The position numbers and the translations under genes were made by a program. A DNA stretch of 64,000 bases from Channa striata (lineage: Eukaryota > Chordata > Actinopteri > Anabantiformes > Channidae): NCBI GenBank assembly GCA_033026295.1, contig CM065172.1:14379165-14443164 (forward strand). The letters run 5' to 3'. Shown in pieces: positions 39,385 through 49,499 of this stretch (the first letter of the stretch is position 1; each line of letters opens with the position of its first letter). The notes below the pieces were generated by a model. The model did no database searches. It saw nothing but the letters and a program-made list of their open reading frames with translations, and was not told where the DNA came from.

Positions 39385-39839
39385 ATATACTCTACATATA
39401 GATAATGAACCTTAAACACAGGAAGAAGCATTTCCTTGAAGTGTGAAAGAGATATTACTGGCAGGCTGCAGACACCAAAAAATGATGAAGTCAACTGAGA
39501 AAGTCTAAATTAGACAACATGACAGGATCCACTCTGACACTACTATGACGTTGTACAAAATCCATATATATATATCAGGCATATAAGAACTCTGTACTTT
39601 TACCCAGAGTGATGTATTTTTATGCATGTGTGCAACATGAAACCTCTGAGACGGGTCTTGCTGTATTTCTTGTAAATCATTGTCTCTGTCACCTTACAGT
39701 TATAGAGCTGTCTGCTGAGATTGCAACACTACAGGCTGCAGTTTTGAACACCAGACAGGAGCTGAAAAACGGCATGAAGGACAAACTCATTCTCCAGGAA
39801 AAACCCTCAGCACCTCAGACAGACAATGTTTTGGACTAA
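37700..39839 (+). CDS. ccdc115: CCDC115, V-ATPase assembly factor (Vma22-like)
   Basis: Five coding exons: 37700-37819, 38269-38372, 38476-38582, 38664-38855 and 39700-39839 (663 nt, 220 residues). Start at the ATG in cacgATGGGTG. The N-terminal coiled coil (LLRFMDQLELLEDKRATL) and the following GWFSISKARYSMGNK, LQYASSIEP and DPLKWFGVLVPQSLKQAQ..FK match vertebrate CCDC115 closely. The middle part (about residues 80-145) is charged and variable, and the end is a second helix (VIELSAEIATLQAAV). CCDC115, with TMEM199, helps assemble the proton-pump V-ATPase at the ER/Golgi; human mutations cause a glycosylation disorder. AATAAA at about 40088. The protein is longer than the human one (180 residues) because of the middle segment. 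Confidence 0.95.
39344..39381. repeat. (TA)n microsatellite
   Basis: TA dinucleotide run of about 18 units in the last ccdc115 intron. Confidence 0.95.
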
Positions 39840-40319
39840 ATATGACAACTGAGTGTTATTCCCACACACAGACAATTCCGTTGGTTCAACCTTTAAGGCC
39901 CAGTGAAGTTCTGAGTGAACTGAACTTGAATTGTAACGATGGCTTCCAGCTGCAAACTTTCTTGGCAATACACTCTGTTTGATCCTTTGAGTTTTTGTCT
40001 CTCTGACCATATTGTGTGTAGTCTAATTTATATTGTTGTGTTGTGATTTTCCTGATTCAGTTAAATCTATCCATCTAAAAATGAATGAATAAATGCAAAC
40101 AGAAGTGTTTGAACATGCTTAATAATTAATTACTACGAGTTTAATGTACCAAAGACTTAATTGGCTTTGTAAAAGACATAATTGCCTTATGAACAGCTGT
40201 TTATAGTGTCAGTGAGGGTATATGTCAGTAAGTTTCTTTTTATACGCCTTTACTATATTCATTATGAGTTATAGAAATCCAAAAATCAGCTTAACTTAAG
40301 AGACATGTCTTTTTAAATT

Positions 40320-40924
40320 CTATTCAATGCAAACCTCGCCGTTCTTGGGATTTCGTGCGGTATATAAAAGAAAACTGTCCTCTCATTATGGCCACACGAG
40401 CATTTTTAATAACTGTGGACCGCGGGCGCCGCCACCACCCTCAGACCCAAAACGGCCTGAGCGGGTCGGCCGAACGTTACCGGGAACTGTCGAAATGGAG
40501 ACGGAACTCCCGTTTCTTGTGGGCACTTCCTGGTCCAATTATAATCCTGGCTGCATGGATCCGTGAAACACGCCGCTCCGTCTCCCCTTTGCACTTGCGT
40601 CCGATCGACAGATGGGAACGTAGAGACGACGGATGTAGCCTCCCCGTTATATTATTGATGTTTCCAGACATCCGCCGCAGCCTGTGCATCCTCACCGTGG
40701 CCGATTTTTTTTTTTTTTTGGACGTGCAGTCGACGCTTTGAAATTCAATGTTCTTTTGTCTTGGCGATTCGCAGTAACATCTGTTGACGTGTGATCGCGG
40801 ATTGGGAAGTAAACACGTTGGCCTGCGCTCATGATTAGAGGCGAGGGGAGATCGATCCGTCAGACTCAGATCGCCCTTGATAACAAGTTGATTTCACTCC
40901 TCAACCCGGGAACTGTGGGCTCCA
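40320..40924 (+). promoter_or_regulatory. CpG-rich promoter and 5' UTR of the hAT-derived gene
   Basis: CpG dinucleotides are dense between about 40400 and 40880, in contrast to flanking DNA, and the block ends at the start codon of the next gene. That fits a CpG-island promoter. Overlapping open frames in it are a by-product of composition. Confidence 0.55.
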
Positions 40925-43900
40925 ATGGCGTCAGTTTCGAAGGTGTCTATTCTGGATTACTTTAATATTGTGTTTGAAGGTGAAAATGGCAAAATCGAGT
41001 CCAACTGCAAGGCTTGTGGCACCCGAATCCAGGCGAAGCGGAGTGTCACGTCCAACTTCGTAACGCATCTCAAGGTAATGATTTCAAACGAGGGGACGAA
41101 TCGTTCAGCTTTTGTGTGTTAGGTATTCTGTCACCATCAGCTGGCCTTATGTAGGCTGCACATTGTCAGCAAGAGAAACCTGAATAACCTGGGGACTGTT
41201 GCTTCTCTGCAAGGGAGGATTCACTTACAGCCCAAGTCACTTCTTCCACAGACGTTCAGACAACAGCATGTAGGATATAGATGTACAGCTTAACAGGTGA
41301 AATATAATAACACTGTCGCCCCCCTTTTTCTGTCTCTTTCAATCAGAGGAAGCACCAAGCTATGTATGATGACTTTGTGAAAAGGAAGGATATGAAGAGA
41401 GAGGGTTACTCCTCTGGTTCCCTCCACAGTTTCACCACCAACGGAGGGAATAGCCGCTACACCCTTCCCATCAGTGCTGGAGTTGGGGGAGGAGGAGGGG
41501 GTGCTGGAGGAATGGGAACTCCAGAGGGAGGAGTAGGAGGAGGGGTGACCAAGTTTGACAGACATGACCCCCGTCAGGTGTGCATTGTACTCCATCACCA
41601 CTTGAGATGCAAATAACTTGCCTGCTATTTATGCATTCCTGCAAGTGTTGCACCATTTAATGTGGCTCTGCAAAAAACAATCGGCTGTTCTAATCAGGAG
41701 AAGTGACATTGTTTTTTGTGACGTCATAGGTTTTGATCTCTGAGGCTATAGCTAAGATGATTGTGAGAGATCTGCAGCCAGTGTCCATGGTGGAAAATCA
41801 AGGCTTCAGAGAGCTGCTTCAGCTCCTGGAGCCGCGTTACACTCCAGAGACCCAGCACTACATCCAGAGCCAGCTCCTCCCAGCCTACGCCTATCAGGCC
41901 CAGCTGGCCACCCGTCAGGCCCTGGCCTCAGCTCATGCCCTCAGTCTCAGCTTGGACCTCTGGAGGGGTATGTCTGGAGCCGCTTCTGGGTAAGGAGGTA
42001 AAACCAGTGGTGGCCCTGAGACATCAATGCACTGTGACCTAAGAAACCACAGACAAAACTCTAGCAGATTAAGAAAATAACTTTGACAACACAGGTGCCA
42101 CTTTCAGAAAACACGCTGCAGATAGAGAAAGCACAACAGGATTGCCCTGCACAAATACAAATACAGACATACACTGGTAACATTACCACTGGACAGTGGA
42201 AATGTTTCTGGGCAGCTAGAAACACTAAGGAACCACAAAAAAAAATCTGAATTATGAAAGCAATTTAAAATCCTAAAATGAAGCTCATTTCCCATCTTTA
42301 AGGGTTAGGGTTGCATTTATCTGCAGTTTACACAAGTTACAGTTTTTCCAGTGGGACAATAAAAATGATGGACACATCTGGGACATGTCTGTTGTTGCTA
42401 TGGTGATTAATTTGGCTGGTGTTGGAAAATGAGCTAACGTGTACACTTTATAATAGTTTCTAACACATTTAGTTTTGCTTTCTGTATTTGCTCCTCAGAA
42501 ACATTTCCAGTGTTGTGTGTGCTGTTGTTGTCTTTTTTCCCTTCATATGTGCTTTTGGGTGTTGAGCTAACAGGACCTCTGTAAAAATCAGCTAAAAACT
42601 ACACGATTCCCCTTTGGTTTGGTTCCCTCACTGATTCCATGTCTTCCTCGCTCTGTCTCTGCAGGTACCTCGGTGTCACCTGCCATTTCCTTTCATCTGA
42701 CTGGCAAATGCGTTCAGCTCTCCTCGCATGCCTTCCCTTGACTGGTGGCAGCTCTGGGAATCGTGTGCTGTCAGATTTTGATGAAGTGTGTCAGTCTCAC
42801 GGCGTGTCAGGGAGAGCATTTTGTGTTGTTGCTGACCCTTTCCTGGCAACAACTGTGAAGCCATGTTGTCTACCTGGTTTCCTGCTTTCACATCCTCTCA
42901 CTAAAATGCAAGAAGAAGAAGAGGTGGAAAATGGCAACAACGTGGAGGGAGGAATCAGGAATGGACATAGTGATGGTGGAGATGAAGGAGAATGGGAGGA
43001 CTCGTGGGAACAAGGTCTGGGTGTTTGTCGGGTGGACTGTTTCTCTCGGTCTCTTGAACAGTGTGTCAGAGAGGGCTTACGCTCGTGCTCACAGGTCTCC
43101 TCCACGCTGGCCAAGGCTGCATGTTTCTACAACTACATTACCTCTGCTGTTCCACTTGAGAAACTCAACCAGGTGTTTGATGGCCCTGGATTGATGACGG
43201 GGGGACCAGGAAATACCCCTTCAGCAGTAAGAGACTGGGCTGCTCAGCTTAAGGTATGCAACATTAAGCAACACTTGTAGGTAGAAAATAAAAAACTTGT
43301 TTAAATTAATGGAATTTAATTGATTCTATCTTTTCTGAGAGGCAGATAAAGTTCTTTTTTTGCAAGCATAAAACTATAAAATATATGAAGATGTTTTTCG
43401 TCTTTGCTACAGGTGCTTCGGCGGCTTCTGGACTCCGTGGAGTTCTTAGAGGAGATGAGTGGTCCAGGGGAGTTGGCGCTGGGTGGTTCCGAGAGAGCCC
43501 TGCTGAGGGAGCTTACCGATACGTTAGAGCCCTTCACTGAGGCCTGGGACATGGTGCACGGGGATAGACAGGGCGACACACACACAGACAGACATGTGTC
43601 CATCAGCCTGGCTCTGCCATGTGTTTTGGGCCTTCGCAAGCATCTCTCTGAGATGTCCACCCCTCACTGTCCCTCTCTCCTTGTGGGGCTCAGCCAGGCA
43701 GTAGAGCATCGGCTCGCCCCTATCCTGGAGGACCCCCTCTACATAACAGCCACCACCCTGGATCCCCAGTTCAAGCTCACTTGGAGCAGCAACCCTGACT
43801 GGCACAGACAAGTTCTGATAGAGGAGTTATCCAAACATTCCACAGTCTCCAGCCCTACAGACGCCAACACAGATCTACATCCTCAATCGCAGACTCCTCC

Positions 43901-44255
43901 CGCTCCTGCTCCATCACCTGTCTCCTCATTTCCTCGTCCGTGCAAGTTGTTCTCGTTCATCAAGCAGAGACCTACAACACAGGCCAAAAGTCTGGAACAG
44001 GAGTTGGCTGTTTACCTAAGAGAGGAACCCACAGATGAGGAAGCTTTGCATTACTGGCAGCGTAAAGCAATTGACTTTCCTCTTCTTGCCCAAGTGGCCA
44101 AGAGGGCATTCACCATACCTGCTTGTGGCACAGTGGTGGCGAGTATTTTTACTAATGCCGGGCGTTACCTGTGGCCAGAGAGAGGCCACATTTTACCAAA
44201 GAATCTGGAGACGCTCATCTACCTCAAAGCCAACTACATGTTATTATGGAATTAG
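40925..44255 (+). CDS. Domesticated hAT transposase-like protein with BED zinc finger
   Basis: Five coding exons: 40925-41074, 41347-41577, 41730-41989, 42665-43253 and 43413-44255 (2073 nt, 690 residues), all in frame with good splice sites. Residues about 8-56 form a BED finger (CKACG .. HLKRKH) split by the first intron, followed by a glycine-rich stretch (about residues 90-115). From about residue 190 come hAT blocks: SLDLWRG and YLGVTCHFL (first catalytic Asp kept), VVADPF in place of the usual VTDNA, an acidic insert, LEPFTEA (third acid kept), HVSISLALP, and a C-terminal hAT dimerisation block (DEEALHYWQRKAIDFPLLAQVAKR to the end). The conserved C-x2-H pair is lost and no terminal inverted repeats are seen. 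An intact spliced gene with a CpG-rich promoter suggests a host protein of the ZBED type, probably DNA-binding; the specific member is not identified. Confidence 0.88.
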
Positions 44256-44807
44256 TGCTCAGAATTTCTTTTAGGCTTTATACCTGCAGTAATGTTACTT
44301 CTTGGATACTCACCTCTGATCCTCTTGAATCTGAGCTAGCAGCATAAAATAGACTTCATTCTGCAGATTATTTGATATGAATGAATTACCCAATATAGGG
44401 TCAGTTTGCAGGTTTTTTGTTTTTTTTAGAATTACTGTCTGTTTACGATGTAGCCTGCATACAGATTATCACACCACATGCTGTGGACTAAAGGGACCAA
44501 AAGCAGATCAATACTAAAGCATTTACTTTGACATTGTTTTGCCCGATCAGAGTCTCTTGACAACCACAGGACCACAAAGCTCCCGCTCTCTTGTGTCTGT
44601 ACAAGCCAAAAGTAATATACCAACAATAACCAAATGATTAATAACTGCATACTGTAGCATATGACTTATTTTCACTGCTTTACAATAGAGGTTGTGACTA
44701 ACTCATTTGATGTTTTGAAGGAATACATCTGCTGCTAAACAAAATGTCATCCACTTACATGTATTCTGTTTTCTCTCTGTATTTATGCCTCATCTTTGGG
44801 ACATTAA

Positions 44808-44813
44808 AATAAA
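44808..44813 (+). terminator. Candidate poly(A) signal of the hAT-derived gene
   Basis: AATAAA about 550 bases after the stop codon, the first clear signal in this orientation. Confidence 0.45.
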
Positions 44814-44819
44814 TGAGTG

Positions 44820-46716
44820 TCACTTCTTAACCCATGTGTACGTCAGTTTTTGCCAAAAAGTTTCGGAATGCAGTTCATACGGTATTTTGTATTTTTAACT
44901 TCAATTTATATTTTTCTTTCCCAGGTCTTAATAACTCAGTGTGTGCTGTGGCACAGTGGAGGTTAATTCCATTTCCTTTTCATTATCAGTACAGTTTTTA
45001 TTATTGTATGTTAAATTCTACTTCCCTAAGTTTGAATAGAATAGGAATGGGTTTGACCCTGCATCGGCCCCATGAGACCTGAAGAGGATGGGTTTGTGTG
45101 ACATAACAGAGCCTTTTGCTTTGACCTCATGAAAATATTTAAAAACCATTTTGCAAGGCATCACTTTTCGGAGAAATGGTGAATATTACAGTGTGTTCTT
45201 TATTCAGGGACTCTGTTAGCTCTGGCCATACCAGTGGGGATGCAAGATAATTGCATGTAATTCCATTACAGTTACAATTGAGTCAGCAGGTAGGCAAAAG
45301 TCAAAATCATTTTGCCAACAGACAACCAGCTTCACAAGACCTTACTGCTAAAGTATTGTGAAATAAATGGCATTATTATTTTTTAAATGTTAATATGACA
45401 AATATTGTCGATTTTGTGTGGCAGGGTGAAGGATTAGCACGGCCCATTCTGCCCCAGCTCCAGGGTGGTGTTACTGTTACTGAAAACCTCTTTATAGACT
45501 GTGTGTGTGTGTGTGTGTGTGAGAAAGAGAGAGTGTGTCTGTGTGAGATACACTAAGATTTACCTCTTAGATCATAATATTCAAAGATTGTTCTCATCTT
45601 AATCATTATCACTGCAGGATGCCTCTGTGGATTTAGATGTGCTGACAGATATCTGTGTGGCTGTGTCAGTGTGTTTGTGTGTGTTTTTTTTTTCCTCATT
45701 TTGTTGGGTGTGTTTCGTTGTTTGATGTGTATGAGGAGCAGCTTGAAACATCCCCCCCCCATCCCTCCCCGCTCCGGCTGTGACAGCTCATCCATTTGAG
45801 TTAGACGAGCGGGCCGGGCTGCAGTCCTATTGGTAATTGCCTTTGAAATGAATTACTTGGCAGAGAGTGAGACCAAGGGAGAGGAAGAAATTGTAATTGA
45901 ACTGCCCCCTCCCTCCCACCATCTGCCTTTTGCCTCAAGTTATTACATCTGCAGTGCAGAAAGCCATTTTTTGTCGACACATAGACACGAGCGTATAAAA
46001 ATACACGCGCTTACAAAGCCCATTGCCCCTCCCCCATACAGTGGCCTCGGTGGAGGAGGTTTCACAGATTGATTGTTCACGGGCACATGCACACTTGGCC
46101 ACACTACACTCCTGCATTCTTATTTGTATCATAGAGACAAATACTGTGTGTTTGTGTTTGTTTGTACTGCCCGGCGTCCAAAACTCCCCTATTTTGGGTG
46201 TCCTTTAACTGGCCTTGGTGCTTAGCTGAGGCCTAATGGGCTGCACAGCATTAGAGTTGGCACAAACAAAAGTGGTGTTCAGTATCAAGAGAACGCTGGT
46301 CACCTCATACACACAGACACACACAGCCAAGCACCGTTATTAATAACCTGCCTGTTGCCGGCCTGGTGACAGTTAAAGGTTGAGGGATTGAAGAGCTGCG
46401 TTGTGGTTATTCTTTTTTTATAGAGAATATGGTCTTTTCTTAATTTGGCATAAAGTGCGGTTGGAAGAAATATCAGTCCAGTCGGCTTTACTCACCACAT
46501 GGAAACTAAAGCTTTGTGTTGTCCTTTGGCCTTTTAACAGCTGGGGTATGGAAAGTAGGGGAGTGAGTTAACTGGGCCACTTACCCCTGCCCCAGTCAGA
46601 CATGCACATGTTGTGACTTCAACCACAGCACACAATAGGATCTATTTCTGTATGAGCACCAGGGTTATCACTCCACTTCGACTAACTCTCTCTCGCTCAT
46701 CCACTTGCACAAAATC
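44820..46716. other. Intergenic and apobec2 upstream region
   Basis: Contains TG runs at about 45501-45520 and nothing coding. The E-box CAGCTG at 46538-46543 and CACTTG at 46702-46707 lie just upstream of apobec2 and would suit a muscle gene, but such motifs are common by chance. Confidence 0.45.
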
Positions 46717-48070
46717 ATGGCTGACAGAAACAGCCAGTTCAGTGTTAAGAAGAAAGAGAAGAAGGTGGAAAACAAAACAAACGATGAAAAGAACAAAGAA
46801 AAGGAGAAAGTGAAGGAGAAAGTCATGAAGAAGCCTGACAAAGTCCCGACCAAGCCAGAGAAGACCCCCGAGCAGCCAAAAAAGGATGAAGAGAAGAGGA
46901 ATGGGGAAAGTGGAGCCGCAACAGGAGCAGAGGCAGTGAAAGGGGAAGAAAATGGAGAGTTTCAGCCTATAGAGCTGCCACCGTTTGAAATCGTCACAGG
47001 GTGGGTAAGATTTATTTTACACACCACAAAAGTCGGCAACACGACTTACACATCGTTTTTGCTCTTTGACACACCCACCGTTTGGTTATTTGTTGCTGCT
47101 TTCATGTTTCATGTCTTTATCTAAGTAATATTATTCCAATGTATGTTCTGTATTTGGTTTCAGTGAGGAAAAGTACTAATGACTTGCACCTGCCATCCTT
47201 ATTAGACCATCAGCAACAATAGCAATGAGTCACAGAACCAACACTGACACCAGCCCCTGTTTACTCTGCATAGCATCTGTTCTACACAACTCCCAGTCCT
47301 TTGAGAATTAGCTGTTTAATATCAGACTTATAGGATTTCTATTTGTGTAATCCATTTGGCTCTTCATGTATAACATGACAAAATATAATAAAGAAAGCCA
47401 GGAGAGGGGTATGTGTTTTACACGCTGGGTGAATCACGAAGGCAATAATATTACAGAAGAAATGTATATAGTGGTAGTCTTATTAATATTCACCCTAGTC
47501 TGTATAAGGGACTCACTCTTATAACTCTTTCTGTCTTGATATTTGAAGGGTTGTCAAATAAAACAAGGCATTACATAGATTTTTTTAACCTGAAAAAGTA
47601 TTTCCGGCTACACTGTCAGGTATCATAATGAAATTGGCCAATAATTTTCAAAGCTGGTGACCATACACCCTGCAGATTTACAAATATTTTTCACTCAATT
47701 ATGCTCATCTAATATTTCTCCCCAAAACGAAACAAAAGGTGTCAAGCAAAGTTTGTGCTTTCATATTGACTGAAAGCCAAAAGATACTAAACACTAGTTT
47801 TACAGTGTGTAAAAACTCATTTTCACTGTCTACCAGGGAACAGATGAGCCCGTTCTACTTCAAGTTTCAGTTCAGGAACGTGGAGTACTCATCCGGAAGG
47901 AACAAAACGCTACTGTGCTTCAGAGTGGATACAGCAGGAGGCAGCGCGGAGCCTCTGAAGGGTTATATGGAGGATGAGCATGCCACCGCTCATGCTGAAC
48001 AGGCCTTCTTTCAACAGGTACTGCTCTTACTCAGCTGTTTTTACTGTAGCAATATGTTACACATGTGAAT

Positions 48071-48129
<59 letters not shown>

Positions 48130-48542
48130 AGGGGGGTTGTTCAGATTTATATTAATTTGCAAGCTGTTGCTCTAATCCAATATGACAACGATTTCTCCAG
48201 GTGCTCCCTAGCTCTTCCCAAGAGTATGATATTACATGGTATGTATCATCTAGTCCCTGTGTGGATTGTGCAGCCAAACTGACCAGCATCCTCCAGCAGC
48301 ACAAAAAGCTCCGTCTTTGCATATTCTGCTCCCGTCTCTTCGAGTGGGAGCAGCCGGAGGTTGCAGAGGGGCTCCGGGCCCTTGTGGGTGCAGGCTGCAA
48401 ACTGCGGATGATGAAGCCTTCTGACTTTGTGCATGTTTGGGAGACATATGTGGAAAAGGAGGACGAGAGCTTTACACCCTGGGAGGACTGTAAAGAGAAC
48501 TACGAATATTATGTTGAAAAACTGGCAGATATCCTCAAGTAG
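46717..48542 (+). CDS. apobec2: APOBEC2 zinc-dependent deaminase-family protein
   Basis: Three coding exons: 46717-47000, 47837-48017 and 48201-48542 (807 nt, 268 residues; human 224). The start is the ATG of ATGGCTGACAGA. Residues 1 to about 80 are Lys/Glu-rich and look disordered. The folded domain starts at ELPPFEIVTG and continues FYFKFQFRNVEYSSGRNKT, nearly the same as human. The zinc and catalytic motif is HAE in exon 2 (TAHAEQAFF), with the cysteine pair PCVDC in exon 3 (WYVSSSPCVDC). The end, NYEYYVEKLADILK, matches the family. APOBEC2 is expressed in heart and skeletal muscle; clear deaminase activity has not been shown, and roles in muscle differentiation and retina regeneration are reported. 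The first splice joins ACAGG to GGAACAG to give TGEQMSPF. Confidence 0.96.
48076..48128. repeat. (TG)n microsatellite
   Basis: About 26 TG units in apobec2 intron 2, some 72 bases upstream of the last exon. Confidence 0.97.
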
Positions 48543-49186
48543 ATATGAGTCAGTAAGTGTTAAGTCTACACGCTTTAATGTTAATTAAAAGCTTTAAAGA
48601 TTTAAGCTCTGTCAGGATAACTGGTGTTTTCCTTGTGTCTTCTGTCCCATCCTGTTACTGTTACAGGTGCACGAGATCTACCCACTGAACTGACTGAACC
48701 ACAAATTGTGCTACTTGTGAAATTCCCACAGGTTAAATGTTGATTTTCTGCAGTCACATCTGATGTTGCATTTAATATGAATGAACAATAATGGCAACAC
48801 TTTGTATTTTTTTATTTGATAGAAAGAAAATGAGTGAAATGCTTCATGAATATATCACACAATAACCTAACTTGTCAATGTAGATCACAGAATGAGTCAC
48901 TGCAATCCACTGACGGCATTAAATAAGCTTTATGAGAACTATGTTATTTTTACTGACATCTGGTGTTTGTTCTAGGAATTTAAACACAGAATTGCCGTAT
49001 CTACAGCACACACAATAAATGCAACATAACAGTACATTTAGATTTAATTTACAAAGTGTACAAATAATATAGATGGCAAGATCAGTCTGGAATTCCATTT
49101 GAAATAACTCCTACGAAATTTGTTACAGACTTTTTGAGTCTGTAGCGGATAAACTTTATGTAGCTCTGCAGACAAATTCTAAATTT
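48543..49186. other. apobec2 3' flank
   Basis: Presumed 3' UTR and intergenic DNA. Candidate AATAAA-type signals are present, for example near 49014 (acaataaatg). No gene is seen. Confidence 0.5.
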
Positions 49187-49189
49187 CAA

Positions 49190-49203
49190 ACACACACACA
49201 CAC

Positions 49204-49268
<65 letters not shown>
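49190..49268. repeat. Palindromic (CA)n(TA)n(TG)n microsatellite
   Basis: A CA run passes into a TA run and then a long TG run, so the left part can pair with part of the right as a hairpin. It lies between apobec2 and the receptor gene. Confidence 0.95.
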
Positions 49269-49499
49269 TGGGAAAATTAGCATTTATTTGCACAGTTATG
49301 GCTGACAGACAAAGTAGAGAAGAGTTAGAAAAGTTGAGCCTATGCTGTGTGTCCTTGCGTTGTAATAGTGATTTTTGTCCAGCCGATGGTAACAACTGAA
49401 CAATTTACCATTATAATAAGAACAATTAAAGCCACACACAGCGCGTTCATAGAAGTTTGTTAATGATTATTTGCTACAATGAACACAACCTTCATTGTC

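Noticed and set aside
40327..40741. Two overlapping plus-strand frames rich in Arg and Pro
   Set aside because: They lie in the CpG-rich promoter and 5' UTR of the hAT-derived gene and show no family motif.
41968..41989. Donor GTATGT at 41968 as the end of exon 3 of the hAT-derived gene
   Set aside because: It would put exon 4 out of frame. The donor GTAAGG after 41989 gives the correct phase and restores the hAT motif spacing.
46705..46719. Upstream TTG start for apobec2
   Set aside because: The next in-frame codon run reaches an ATG at 46717, which is the normal eukaryotic choice.
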